This document shows positions 10,345 to 20,338 of a stretch of DNA of 64,000 nucleotides, one piece after another. The first letter of the stretch is position 1, and every line of letters starts with the position of its first letter. The stretch is from Raphanus sativus. Its lineage: Eukaryota > Streptophyta > Magnoliopsida > Brassicales > Brassicaceae. The notes below the pieces were generated by a model. That model ran no database searches. It was not told the origin of the DNA and saw nothing but the letters and a program-made list of their open reading frames with translations. Where the stretch lies: assembly GCF_000801105.2 (NCBI RefSeq), contig NC_079513.1, positions 24,334,273-24,398,272 of the forward strand. The letters run 5' to 3'. Position numbers and translations under genes: made by a program.

Positions 10345-11367
10345 TGATGATATTACACCATTTTGTTATAGTTAGAGATAGACTTGCTCCCTGTAAATAG
10401 ATGAGATTTGTTTTAACTCTTTATTGTTCGAAGAGTTATTCTATAATCTTTTGAAAGTGAATGTTATAGACACAATCACGATTCATGTTAATACATTTTG
10501 GATCAACCATTGAAAAAAATGGTGACACCTATCTGATTCTCCCTTTTTCTTTTTTTTTCTGTTCTTATTTGATCATTACATCTGGTGTGCCTCTGCATAC
10601 TAAAGTAATGACATGTGCTTTTAGCTTTGAGAATAATGAAAAAAAAAACACCACAGAATCATTACAAGAATGAAGATCATGTTTCTTGTCCTACAGTGAA
10701 TCCAGATTTAACACATCTGAATCACACAACCATTTGAAAATCTGTTCTCCGTACATCAGGTTTCAACTCAGTATAACGTTTCTTGGCTTCAAAATAATGT
10801 TCTTGCTGTAAAACAGACTTAACCAATCTTTGTAAATAGATAGATAGACACATTTTTCTTCTGCTTCTTCAGAGAGTTTGTTGCAGCGTCTGTAAAGATT
10901 TAACTGAATGATTATTTTCTTATTTATAGCTAATTTTGTCATTTGATCCAATGAATCTAAAATATCGAACCATACTGAAACTGTAAACATCTGTCTTAAA
11001 CGAGGTATCCTCTGCAGGTCAGCAACCTTTAGAAATAATTTGATTGTGTAGTGAAGATCACTGAGATGGCCATCTTCAGATTAAAAGCTAATTTGTCATA
11101 GGACAAGAATCTTAATGAAGATAAGGCTTCTTCCCCGTATAATGTTTTGTGTCTATCGAAAACTAAAGCATATATAGGCTTTCTCACAACTTTCTCGTGC
11201 TACTAATTTGTATAATAGAAACCATTGTCCTTACATAGAAATATGGCATAAACGTTTGAGTTATGTAACAACTCTCTTTGACAAAGAAAGAGGAAAGGGT
11301 TAACATATATACATTGATTGATTCCATCTCTAACTAATGTCAGTTCTTTTTCTTTTCTTATGGAACC
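10345..11367. repeat. Spacer between SAUR copies 4 and 5, duplicated at 15258-16254
   Basis: No gene. The sequence is alignable by eye along its length with 15258-16254 (shared strings such as TTTCAACTCAGTATAACGT and TTGTTGCAGCGT). It supports duplication of the whole four-SAUR unit, not of single genes. Confidence 0.7.
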
Positions 11368-11661
11368 TCAGCATTGAAGCTTGGAAGTTACGTTAATGAA
11401 GGTATCTTCAGGACAAGGGATTGTTAATCCACCCATTGGATGATCATACCCAAACTCTTCCTCGGATTTACTCAAAAGAGCTTGAAAACAAGGCTGGTTT
11501 AAGTATGAAACTGGCACCAAATATCTCTTCTTATGGACCTGGTCTTCACCAACGTACACCGCAAGAAACCCCTTTGGCGCTGAAACTGTCTTTCTGCTTG
11601 TAGCCTCTACAGAAAGGCCAATGATCCTCTTTGCACTCAAGAGACTTCTGAACAAAGCCAT
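11368..11661 (-). CDS. SAUR: SAUR19/24-like auxin-induced protein, copy 5 (MALF type)
   Basis: 97 residues. It belongs to the second sequence type in the cluster: N-terminus [18 protein letters not shown], core [17 protein letters not shown] (two residues longer than the GESQKKRY type), [12 protein letters not shown], tail TSKLQC. The start is the ATG at 11661; an in-frame extension upstream of it has no similarity to the family. Oddities: NQPCF instead of SQPSF, and one extra C-terminal Cys. Twin of the gene at 16545 in the other unit. It is divergent from copy 6, with about 860 bp between them. Confidence 0.93.
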   Translation of the reverse strand: MALFRSLLSAKRIIGLSVEATSRKTVSAPKGFLAVYVGEDQVHKKRYLVPVSYLNQPCFQALLSKSEEEFGYDHPMGGLTIPCPEDTFINVTSKLQC

Positions 11662-11999
11662 TTCTTGTGTATGGAAAATTAAAATTAAAAGCTTCTGAGA
11701 AACAAATAGATGCTCAGATTCAAGGTTTGTATTGAAGAGTTGGTTCTGCTTTAAGATTTTATTATATAGATTGATGGAAGACTTTAAAAGCACCCTAGAA
11801 CTATTGGTAGAATGGGGCATATGCATACCTCTATTTCACATGGTTATGTTTTCTAGATATGATAGAAGACAAGAAGTGAAAAGCTAACGAGCATTATCTC
11901 TTTGTTTTCTCTTGTCGTAAATGTTGAGAAGATATGAAATATTCAAATCATTTACGTATTAACCTGTCATGTGTGATCATATTTGTGGATAAAACCAGA

Positions 12000-12155
12000 G
12001 AACAACTTAACCTGTGATAGAGACTTGTTGTTCTGTTGTTGAGAGACTTCATGTCCCCATTTTTAAAATTTCTCATTAACTAAATCTATTTAGACCACAA
12101 AGATGAGGGAATATGATCACCACAGAACATGAAGACCAGAAACTTTGCTGGTCTT
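12000..12155 (+). promoter_or_regulatory. Distal conserved SAUR upstream block (copy 6)
   Basis: Contains GACTTGTTGTTCTGTTGTTG, a TTTAGACCACAAAGATGAGG segment and CACCACAGAACATGAAGA. Here the GGTCCCCAC core is altered to TGTCCCCAT. It lies about 370-520 bp upstream of the ATG, as in the sister genes. Confidence 0.5.
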
Positions 12156-12292
12156 GACAGTAGCATCATGTCTTATCTAAAAAAACATTGAGAAAACAAG
12201 CCCTTCTGTATTGACATTTCAATTTTATTTTCTTGTCCCACACTCAGTTAATAGTCTCATCAATACAAATTGCATTACACTAGTTGGTGCAG

Positions 12293-12350
12293 ACAAAACC
12301 ATGTGAAACTCTGCTCTAGTTTGTCCCACACTTCAAGACCACAAGTTTCA
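12293..12350 (+). promoter_or_regulatory. Conserved SAUR promoter block (copy 6)
   Basis: AAACCATGTGAAACTCTG, then TTTGTCCCACAC, then AAGACCACAAGTTTCAG. A TATATATAC box follows at about 12383-12391. Confidence 0.6.
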
Positions 12351-12520
12351 GCGAAGTTCAAAACTCAATTCATTGATCTTTCTATATATACAGATAACAT
12401 TACTGATCCTTTGCATATCATCAACCAACACAAAAGCAATATACCAATACCTTGATCTTTTCATACATATACAGAAGTTTCAAAAGGTTTCTAACTTTCA
12501 CAAAAAAAAAGAAACAAGAA

Positions 12521-12799
12521 ATGGCTTTCCTGAGAAATCTATTGGGTGCAAAGAAGATTCTTGGAGCCGCAACAAGCAAAAGGGCAACCTTGGCCGCACC
12601 AAAAGGGTTTCTTGCGGTGTACGTAGGAGAGAGCCAGAAGAAAAGATATATAGTGCCAATCTCATACCTGAGCCAGCCTTCCTTTCAAGCTCTACTCAGT
12701 AAATCTGAAGAAGAGTTTGGTTTCGATCATCCAATGGGTCGCTTAACGATCCCTTGTCCTGAAGATATCTTCATCAACGTTACGTCTAGGCTCCAATGA
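12521..12799 (+). CDS. SAUR: SAUR19/24-like auxin-induced protein, copy 6
   Basis: 92 residues, ATG at 12521 in the context AACAAGAAATGGCT shared by several sister genes. Full domain with [43 protein letters not shown]. Two departures from an otherwise invariant C-terminal stretch: PMGR for PMGG and PEDIF for PEDTF. These could weaken the protein; nothing else is damaged. It closes the first four-SAUR unit. The equivalent in the second unit is 17419-17697. Confidence 0.93.
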   Translation: MAFLRNLLGAKKILGAATSKRATLAAPKGFLAVYVGESQKKRYIVPISYLSQPSFQALLSKSEEEFGFDHPMGRLTIPCPEDIFINVTSRLQ

Positions 12800-13566
12800 T
12801 GATGATCAAACATATTGTTCTTCTAGTTAGAGATATACTTTGTTCATTGTAAATAGAGAATAATATTTTTTCCTCTCTTTCTTCCCCGAAGAGTTCTAAA
12901 ATTTGAAAATGGAATACAATTTTTATGCTATAAACACAGCATAATTCATTTTCATTCCTTCTTTACACAAATTGGCTGATATGAATGTCAATGTAATCAA
13001 CCAGTACAGCGCATTATTCACGGGCAAGCAGTAACATCAGCTGAAAAGTCTCAGACTTGATCACATCACGAGTCTTCTGGACTGATGATGATGATACTTG
13101 TTTCTCCTTTTGCAACTTCTGAGAAGCAGAGAAACCAACAGTATACATCAACAAACCATTTAAACAGAAAACGATAGATAGACTAGGAAAGTACACCGTA
13201 GTTATAAAGACAAAGATTCACTCTGTACCTGACGCTGAAGCCAAAATTCATGCCTTTTCTGGTTCTTCTCCAAACGTAGCATAACTCAAATTCTATACCA
13301 ATGAAGAAGTACCTTTTCCAACATGTTTGCAATGCATCACCATATATAACTTATGTACTTTGGTCAACGTTTTCAAACTCAGCTCATGCAACCGTCAAAG
13401 TTCCTCCCATTAATGTACGTCAACATCAACCCCAACTCTTGAGATTGACAGAAGATAAAAATTACGTTCTTCCCACCTAAACATTGTAGAATCTGTTACC
13501 AGGCAAATTTAAGTTGCTCTGTTTCTAAAAAAAAAATATATATATCCGGAATGATGTTCGGGAGTT
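12800..13566. other. Intergenic, no gene seen
   Basis: 3' flank of copy 6 and spacer to tRNA-Trp. Short ORFs only, none with recognisable similarity. An AT-rich run with (TA)n lies near 13537-13546. Confidence 0.5.
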
Positions 13567-13638
13567 TGAACCCGACGTGAATCGAACACGCAACCTTCTG
13601 ATCTGGAGTCAGACGCGCTACCATTGCGCCACGGATCC
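13567..13638 (-). tRNA. tRNA-Trp (CCA)
   Basis: Same 72 bases as the copy at 4760, CCA anticodon, intact A and B boxes. It opens the second four-SAUR unit. The near flanks (TTCGGGAGTT on one side, GGATCCGGATG on the other) are shared with the first copy, so it was duplicated with the surrounding DNA. Confidence 0.95.
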
Positions 13639-13889
13639 GGATGTTAAACACCCTCACTTACGTTTATTTAGTCCTTAATCACTTATAATTACAGGTCCAT
13701 GTTGTGGTGTTTCGTTTTCGAAGATTGATCCAAGATGTATTGGCATGATCGTGTCTATTGAATTAAAAAGAACCCAATCTCTAACTTTATATAAAAACAT
13801 TTTCAAGAAGAAAGAGTAAAGGTTCATATATATACTGTACAATGAATAAGCCTACTTCTAAGTCAAAGAACAAAAATGGTGGACAATCA

Positions 13890-14168
13890 TCATTGAAGCT
13901 GAGAAGTCAGGTTGACGAAAGTATGTTCAGGACAAGGGATTGTTAAGCCACCCATTGGATGATCAAACCCAAACTCTTCTTCAGATTTGCTCAAAAGAGC
14001 TTGAAAGGAAGGCTGGCTCAAGTATGAGATTGGCACCACATATCTCTTCTTCTGACTCTCTCCTACGTACACCGCAAGAAACCCTTTTGGCGCTGCTGAA
14101 GTTGCTCTTTTGCTTGTTGCGGCTCCAAGAATCTTCTTTGCACCCAGTAGACTTCTTATCAAAGCCAT
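13890..14168 (-). CDS. SAUR: SAUR19/24-like auxin-induced protein, copy 7
   Basis: 92 residues: [53 protein letters not shown]. The tail [13 protein letters not shown] has three changes from the consensus [13 protein letters not shown]. Twin of 5175-5453 and divergent from copy 8, with shared upstream DNA of about 810 bp. Intact. Confidence 0.95.
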   Translation of the reverse strand: MALIRSLLGAKKILGAATSKRATSAAPKGFLAVYVGESQKKRYVVPISYLSQPSFQALLSKSEEEFGFDHPMGGLTIPCPEHTFVNLTSQLQ

Positions 14169-14335
14169 CTTTTCTTTTGTAAACTTTGAAAAAAATATTG
14201 AGGCTCCTGAATATGTATAAAAAGATTCAGGTTATTGGATATATTGCTTGTTGTTTGTTGATGATGGAAAGAATAGGTTATGTGTATATATAGAAAGATC
14301 AATGAATGAATTGAACCCTCTTTGGAAAAATCCTT

Positions 14336-14390
14336 GAAACTTGTGGTCTACAAGTGTGGGACAGGCTAGAACAGAGCACCACATGGTTCT
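14336..14390 (-). promoter_or_regulatory. Conserved SAUR promoter block (copy 7)
   Basis: Minus strand: CATGTGGTGCTCTG, CTGTCCCACAC, then GACCACAAGTTTCAAG. A TATATA lies closer to the gene at about 14285-14291. Confidence 0.6.
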
Positions 14391-14756
14391 GTCTTCACCG
14401 TCTCAAAAAGATGCATTAATGCAACTTGTCTAGTTGGATGATCGCCATAGTCAATTCATAAGGGCTTGGTTTCGTCAATTTTTTTGATCCTATTTGTAAA
14501 TGTAATCAAAGAACAACTTGAATGGTGACACAGACTTGTTGTTCTGTTGTTGAAAAACTTCAGGGGCCCTCTTTTAGACTACAGAAATGAGAGAATATGA
14601 CATATAACCAACCACCAACTTGAATGGTGGGCTTTGTTATTGACAATGGCATATGTATTATCTAAAATCATTTGAAAAAACAAGACCTTGTGACTCATTT
14701 ACTTATCCATCTAGACAAATTGCATTAATGAATATTTTCCATAGTTTTTAAGACAG

Positions 14757-14812
14757 AACCATGTGAGATACTCTAGCCTGTCCCATTCCCATCATCCAAG
14801 ACCACAAGTTTC
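14757..14812 (+). promoter_or_regulatory. Conserved SAUR promoter block (copy 8)
   Basis: AACCATGTGAGATACTC, CCTGTCCCATTCC, then AAGACCACAAGTTTCAAAG. TATATATATG follows at about 14855-14864. Confidence 0.6.
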
Positions 14813-14978
14813 AAAGACTATCTTGAGAGGTTTTAACTCACACATTGATCCATCTATATATATGCACATGAGCCATACTTTTTATCATCAACCAAAAACA
14901 AACAATCCAATAACTTTAATCTTTTCATACATCTTCAAAAGCTTAGAAGAATTCAACCTTTCAGTAAAAGAAAAACAA

Positions 14979-15257
14979 ATGGCTTTGATGAGAAGTATAT
15001 TGGGTGCAAAGAAGATTCTTGGAACCTCAACAAGCAAATGGGCAACCTCGGCTGCACCAAAAGGATTTCTTGCGGTGTACGTAGGAGAGAGCCAGAAAAA
15101 GAGATATTTGGTACCAGTCTCATACTTGAGCCAGCCTTCTTTTCAAGCTCTTCTAAGAAAATCTGAAGAAGAGTTTGGATATGATCATCCAATGGGCGGC
15201 TTAACGATTCCTTGTCCTGAAGATACATTCATCAACGTGACGTCTCAGCTTCAATGA
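14979..15257 (+). CDS. SAUR: SAUR19/24-like auxin-induced protein, copy 8
   Basis: 92 residues starting at the ATG at 14979 ([17 protein letters not shown]); an in-frame upstream extension to 14763 covers promoter DNA and is not coding. Core [53 protein letters not shown]. It carries SKWATS where most copies have SKRATS, a change shared with the LTR-disrupted copy 4, its twin. It is therefore the surviving member of that pair. Confidence 0.95.
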   Translation: MALMRSILGAKKILGTSTSKWATSAAPKGFLAVYVGESQKKRYLVPVSYLSQPSFQALLRKSEEEFGYDHPMGGLTIPCPEDTFINVTSQLQ

Positions 15258-16254
15258 TGATGATTATACACCATTTTGTTATAGTTAGAGATAGACTTGT
15301 TCCCTGTAAATAGTGGAGATTTTTTTTTCCTCTGTCTTGTTGAAAGAGTTATTCTGTAACGTTTTGAAAGTGAATGCCATAGACACGATCATGATTCATG
15401 TTACTACATTTTGGATCAACCATTGAAAAATAAAGAGTGATACCTATCTGATTCTCTTTTTTGTTTTTCTTCTCTTCTTATCTGATCATTACTGTGCCTC
15501 TGCATACTACTGTAATGACATTTGTTTTGATCTTTGTGAATATGAAGAAATACTCACTAGAGAATCATTACAGAGAATTAAGAACATGTTGCTTGTCCTA
15601 CAGTCAATCCAGATTTAGCACATCTGAATCACACAACCTTGTGAAACTCTGTTCTCTGTACATCAGGTTTCAACTCAGTATAACGTATCTTGGCTCCAAA
15701 ATAATGTTCTTGCTATAAAACAGACTTAACTAATCGTTGTAAATAGATACACCTTTTCTTTTACTTTTAAAGAGAGTTTGTTGCAGCGTGTGTGAAGAGT
15801 AAACTGAATTATTATTGTCTTATTTTATAGCTTTTGTCATGTGAACCAATGTTTGAGCCATACTGAAGCTTAAACATGTGTCTTAAACGAGGATTGTGTA
15901 GTGAGATCACTGATATAAGAAAATAATCTTAATGAAGATAAGACATCCTCCCCCGTATAGTGGTTTTTCTCTATCAAAAACATAAACATATATGGGTCTC
16001 ATAACATTCACGTGCTAAAAATATAGATACATAGACAATTGTGAATGCAAGAATGATAACAAATTTCTCAGAAAACTTGCTGCAATTTGTTTAACTGAAA
16101 CCATTGTCTTTACATAGAAATATGGCATAAACATTTGAGTTATGTAACCTCTTGAACAACTCTCTTTGATAAAGAAAGAGGAAAGGGTTAACATATATAC
16201 ATTGAATGATTCTATCTCTAACTAATGTCAGTGTTTTCTTCTTGTGGAACATCG
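15258..16254. repeat. Spacer between SAUR copies 8 and 9, duplicate of 10345-11367
   Basis: No gene. It aligns by eye to the equivalent spacer of the first unit, with small indels (for example the AGATCACTGA region near 15904). Confidence 0.7.
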
Positions 16255-16545
16255 TCACTGAAGTCGAGAAGTCACGTTGATGAAGGTGTCTTCAGGACAA
16301 GGGATCGTTAATCCACCCATTGGATGATCATACCCAAACTCCTCCTCAGATTTAATCAAAAGAGCTTGAAAAGAAGGCTGGCTCAGGAACGAGACTGGCA
16401 CAAGGTATCTCTTCTTCTGGACTTGGTCTTCACCAACGTACACCGCAAGAAACCCCTTTGGTGCTGAAACTGTCTTTTTGCTTGTAGCAGCTACAGAAAG
16501 GCCGATGATCCTCTTTGCACTCAAGAGACCTCTGAACAAAGCCAT
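16255..16545 (-). CDS. SAUR: SAUR19/24-like auxin-induced protein, copy 9 (MALF type)
   Basis: 96 residues: [66 protein letters not shown]. It provides the reference frame that shows copy 2 (3933) has two extra bases and copy 11 (20045) one extra base near the start codon. The upstream DNA (to the right) reads CACATGG then TCTAGATATGATAGCAG, a variant promoter block shared by the MALF-type copies. Confidence 0.95.
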   Translation of the reverse strand: MALFRGLLSAKRIIGLSVAATSKKTVSAPKGFLAVYVGEDQVQKKRYLVPVSFLSQPSFQALLIKSEEEFGYDHPMGGLTIPCPEDTFINVTSRLQ

Positions 16546-16879
16546 TTCTTGTGTCTGGAAAATTGAAATTTGAAGCTTCTGAAAAAGGTTAGATGCTAAG
16601 ATTTGAGGTTTGTATTTTGAAGAGTTGGTTCTCTGCCTTAAGATGTATTATATAGATTGATAAAAGACTATAAAACCACCTTTGAACCACTGAAACAATG
16701 GGACATACACACACCTCTATTTCACATGGTTCTGTTTTCTAGATATGATAGCAGACAAGAAATGAAAGCTAACGAGCATTATCTCTTTTCTTTTCTCATG
16801 TCTGTATAATAAATGCAGAGAAGAAATGAAATATTAAAATCTTTTACGTATAACTTGTCATGTGTGATCGTATCTGTGG

Positions 16880-17042
16880 ATATAATCAAAGAACAACTTA
16901 ACCTGTGACAGAGACTTGTTGTTCTGTTGTTGAGAAACTTGAGGTCCCCACTTTAAATTCTCATTAACCAAATATATTTAGACCACAGAGATATGAGAAT
17001 ATGATCACCACAGAACATGAAGAACAGAAACTTGCTGGTCTT
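16880..17042 (+). promoter_or_regulatory. Distal conserved SAUR upstream block (copy 10)
   Basis: AACAACTTAACCTGTGACAG, TTGTTGTTCTGTTGTTGAG, GAGGTCCCCACTTTAAATTC, TTTAGACCACAGAGAT and CACCACAGAACATGAAGAAC. Nearly identical to 21975-22130 and similar to 25290-25442. Confidence 0.5.
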
Positions 17043-17191
17043 TATTATTGACAAAACAAATGTCTTAATCTAAACAAACATTGAGAAAACAAGCCCTTGT
17101 GTATTACATATGGAGTTTGTTTAAGTTTATTGTCCTACATTCAATTAATAATCTTATTTGCATTGACCTACAACTTCTTTCAAGCTGGTGA

Positions 17192-17250
17192 AGACAATAC
17201 CATGTGAAACTCTATTCTAGTTTGTCCCACTCTCCAAGACCACAAGTTTG
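17192..17250 (+). promoter_or_regulatory. Conserved SAUR promoter block (copy 10)
   Basis: ATACCATGTGAAACTCT, TTTGTCCCACTC, then AAGACCACAAGTTTGAG. TATATATAC at 17282-17290 is the probable TATA box. Confidence 0.6.
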
Positions 17251-17418
17251 AGAGAGGTTCAAAATAATTCATTGATCTTTCTATATATACACATAACATT
17301 ACTTATTCTTTCTATATCATCAACCAACAAAAAAGCAATATATCCAATAACTTCAAATCTTTTCATACATCTTCAGAAGCTTCAAAAAGATTCAAAATTT
17401 TAGACAAAGAAACAAGAA

Positions 17419-17697
17419 ATGGCTTTCGTGAGAAATATGTTGGGTGCAAAGAAGATGCTTGGAGCGGCAACAAGCAAAAGAGTAACCTCAGCGGCACCAA
17501 AAGGGTTTCTTGCGGTGTACGTAGGAGAGAGCCAGAAGAAGAGATATGTGGTGCCAATCTCATACTTGAGCCAGCCTTCCTTTCAAGCTCTTCTCAACAA
17601 ATCTGAAGAAGAGTTTGGGTTCGATCATCCAATGGGCGGCTTAACAATCCCTTGTCCTGAAGATATGTTCATCACTGTGATGTCTCGGCTTCAATGA
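17419..17697 (+). CDS. SAUR: SAUR19/24-like auxin-induced protein, copy 10
   Basis: 92 residues: [54 protein letters not shown], tail [13 protein letters not shown]. The Met-rich tail is shared only with the copy at 22480, its duplicate, and both are followed by nearly identical 0.5-kb spacers and a phosphoacetylglucosamine mutase gene. In Arabidopsis DRT101 also lies inside the SAUR19-24 cluster (from memory). Intact. Confidence 0.95.
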   Translation: MAFVRNMLGAKKMLGAATSKRVTSAAPKGFLAVYVGESQKKRYVVPISYLSQPSFQALLNKSEEEFGFDHPMGGLTIPCPEDMFITVMSRLQ

Positions 17698-18204
17698 TGA
17701 TGATCCAGCATATTGTTCTTTGACTTAGAATAGTCTTTGTTCCTTGTAAATAGAGGATAGTTTTTGTTTCTTGAAAGAGTTGTACTAAAATTTTGAAAGT
17801 GGAATACCATTTTTATGATAATTGATATGGACACAACATAATTCATGCTGAACTAATACATTTTGGATCGATCAATAAAAAAGAAAGGACAAAACCATTT
17901 TGTACATATAAAAGCTCTTCCCACTAGAGACTAATGCAACATTTCTCTTGGCAATTCAGCCAGTTGTAAAGCTCCTAACATGCTCCTCAAAAAGTTCCAT
18001 TGATGTCTTCACGTCAGATTATAATATCATTCAACTTACAAAAAAAAGAAAAGATTGTGCAATAAGCATGTCAAAAAGGATGAGATAGTGAAGGTGCCAC
18101 ATAAACTAAAGCAGAGAGAGAGAAGAGTCAGTCATAAAGTCAAATAAAAATGCTTCCTTTTTAAGTTTTGTTTCCTCCATCGTTGGGGAGGACACATTTT
18201 CATT

Positions 18205-18231
18205 TCTCTCTCTCTCTCTCTCTCTCTCTCT
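18205..18231. repeat. (TC)n microsatellite in the presumed 5' UTR
   Basis: About 13 TC units just before the mutase start codon. The sister copy has about 17 units at 23245-23278. Confidence 0.9.
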
Positions 18232-18241
18232 AACGAACGCC

Positions 18242-19885
18242 ATGGACGACACCCAGATCGCATCCCTCCTAAAATCATCAGACCTCTTCCCTCTCCCTCA
18301 AAGCCTCAAACTTTCGTACGGAACAGCCGGATTCCGAGGCGACGCAAGCCTCCTAGACTCCACCGTCTACAGAGTCGGCATCCTCTCAGCTCTCCGCTCC
18401 CTCAAACTTGGATCCTCCACCGTCGGACTCATGATCACAGCCTCCCACAACAAAGTCTCCGACAACGGCGTCAAAGTCGCCGACCCGTCCGGAGGCATGC
18501 TCTCCCAGGAATGGGAGCCGTTCGCGGATCAGATCGCGAACGCGTCTTCCTCCGAAGAACTCGTCTGGTTGATTAAAGAGTTCGTGGAAAGGGAAAAGAT
18601 TTCAATCGGAGGTGTTGGAGAGGTGTTGTTGGGGAGAGATACTAGACCTAGTGGTTATTCTCTTCTCCGCGCTGCGGAGATCGGAGTCTCCTCTGTTTTG
18701 GGATGCGTTGCGGTTGACAAGGATTTGTTGACGACTCCTCTGTTGCATTGGATGGTTCGAGCTAAGAACAAAGGTCTCAACGCAAGCAAGTATGATTACT
18801 TTGAGAATCTCACTACTTCACTTATGTGTTTGATTGATCTTATCCCAGTTAGCGAGTTTAAGATTACCAAGTTGGTTTTAGATGGTGCTAATGGTGTGGG
18901 TGGTCAGGTGATGAATGAGTTTTCTTTCTGTACTTTAGATGTTGAGATTCGTAACACAGGTTTTCAAGGAGGTGTGCTTAACGAAGGTGTAGGTGCTGAC
19001 TTCGTTCAGAAAGAAAAGGTTGTGCCTTTAGGGTTTGGTTCCAAGGATGATGTTGGGGTGAGGTGTGCTAGCTTTGACGGTGATGCTGATAGATTAGTTT
19101 ACTTTTACGTTCCTTCAGAGTCTTCTGGTGGGAAGATTGAGTTGCTAGATGGTGACAAGATTCTGTCTTTGTTCGCTCTCTTCGTCAAGGAGCAGCTAAA
19201 CACTTTTGATGATGATGGTAAGGAAGGGGAGCTATCTCGTCTTGGTGTTGTGCAGACAGCTTACGCAAACGGTGCGTCGACGGATTACTTGAAAGGTTTG
19301 GGTTTAGATGTTGTTTTTGCGAAGACCGGGGTGAAGCATTTACATGAGAAGGCAGCTGAGTTTGATGTTGGGATCTACTTCGAAGCTAATGGCCACGGGA
19401 CTATACTCTTCTCGGAGTCTTTTGTTTCGTTGTTAGTTGGGAAGCAGAAGGATCTGAGTGAAGGCTCTGATGAGTACAATGCGGTTTCTAGGCTAGTGGC
19501 GGTGAGTAATCTGATTAACCAAGCGGTTGGTGATGCTATAAGTGGGTTGCTATTGGTTGAAGTGATTCTGCAGCACATGGGGTGGTCAGTGCAGAAGTGG
19601 AATGAGCTGTACAAGGACCTTCCTAGCAGACAGGTTAAGGTGGAAGTTCCAGACAGAACAGCGGTTGTGACAACTAGCGAAGAAACCGAGGCGTTGAAAC
19701 CTTTGGGGATTCAGGATGCTATTAATGGTGAGATCAAGAAATACAAGCGTGGCAGAGCTTTCATAAGGCCGTCAGGTACAGAAGATGTGGTGAGAGTGTA
19801 TGCAGAAGCATCCACACAAGAAGATGCTGATTCTTTGGGTGATTCTGTGGCTCAGCTTGTCAAAAGCTTCCTTGGTTCAAGCTAA
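18242..19885 (+). CDS. DRT101: Phosphoacetylglucosamine mutase (DRT101/AGM1/PGM3-like), copy 1
   Basis: Intronless, 547 residues, alpha-D-phosphohexomutase family, eukaryotic AGM1 type. It interconverts GlcNAc-6-P and GlcNAc-1-P on the way to UDP-GlcNAc, in the cytosol. Seen: active-serine loop TASHNKVSDNGVK near residue 65, metal-binding DGDADR near 280, sugar-binding FEANGHGT near 380, phosphate-binding RPSGTEDVVRVY near 510. Length matches the family. Compared with copy 2, the first half has changes at positions that are usually conserved: RPSGYS for RPSGES, TTPLLH for TTPQLH, and a 4-residue shortening around VMNEFSFCTLDVE. The last 0.65 kb is identical to copy 2 except one base near the stop (ending GSS against GSG). 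The active-site motifs are intact, so it may be functional but under weaker constraint. Confidence 0.93.
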   Translation: MDDTQIASLLKSSDLFPLPQSLKLSYGTAGFRGDASLLDSTVYRVGILSALRSLKLGSSTVGLMITASHNKVSDNGVKVADPSGGMLSQEWEPFADQIANASSSEELVWLIKEFVEREKISIGGVGEVLLGRDTRPSGYSLLRAAEIGVSSVLGCVAVDKDLLTTPLLHWMVRAKNKGLNASKYDYFENLTTSLMCLIDLIPVSEFKITKLVLDGANGVGGQVMNEFSFCTLDVEIRNTGFQGGVLNEGVGADFVQKEKVVPLGFGSKDDVGVRCASFDGDADRLVYFYVPSESSGGKIELLDGDKILSLFALFVKEQLNTFDDDGKEGELSRLGVVQTAYANGASTDYLKGLGLDVVFAKTGVKHLHEKAAEFDVGIYFEANGHGTILFSESFVSLLVGKQKDLSEGSDEYNAVSRLVAVSNLINQAVGDAISGLLLVEVILQHMGWSVQKWNELYKDLPSRQVKVEVPDRTAVVTTSEETEALKPLGIQDAINGEIKKYKRGRAFIRPSGTEDVVRVYAEASTQEDADSLGDSVAQLVKSFLGSS

Positions 19886-19898
19886 AGGTCCATCTGGC

Positions 19899-20045
19899 AC
19901 TAGATATCTCTTCTTCTGGACTTGATCTTTACCAACGTACACCGCAAGAAACCCCTTTGGCGCTGAAACTGTCCTTTTGCTTGTAGCCCCTACAGAAAGG
20001 CCGATGATCCTCTTTGCACTCAAGAGACCTCTGAAACAAAGCCAT
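19899..20045 (-). pseudogene. SAUR: Truncated SAUR fragment, copy 11 (MALF type)
   Basis: Minus strand from the ATG at 20045. [32 protein letters not shown] and KKRYLVP are readable, then the gene stops abruptly at 19899, where DNA homologous to the 3' flank of the mutase gene begins. One extra T after ATGGCTTTG also shifts the start out of frame. The join AAAGGTCCATCTG|GCACTAG (19886-19905) is a duplication breakpoint: the second mutase copy continues past AAAGGTCCATCTG with different DNA. It is the remnant of the third SAUR unit. Confidence 0.88.
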
Positions 20046-20338
20046 TTCTTGTGTCTGGAAATTTGAAATATGAAGCTTCTGAGAAAAGGGTAGATGCTCA
20101 GATTCAAGGTTTGTATTGAAGAGTTGGTTCTCTGCTTTAAGATGTATTATATAGAATTATAGATTGATAAAAGAATTTAAAACCACCTTTGAACCACTGA
20201 AACAATGGGACATACACACACCTATATTTCACATGGTTCTGTTTTCTAGATATGATAGAAGACAAGAAATGAAAGCTAACGAGCATTATCTCTTTTGTTT
20301 TCTCATGTCTGTATAATAAATGAAGAGAAGAAATGAAA

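Noticed and set aside
11662..11826. N-terminal extension of SAUR copy 5 to 152 residues (similar extensions at 12452, 14763, 25679)
   Set aside because: The extra codons fall on TATA and leader DNA, have no family similarity, and differ between copies; the MAL/MAF start is conserved.
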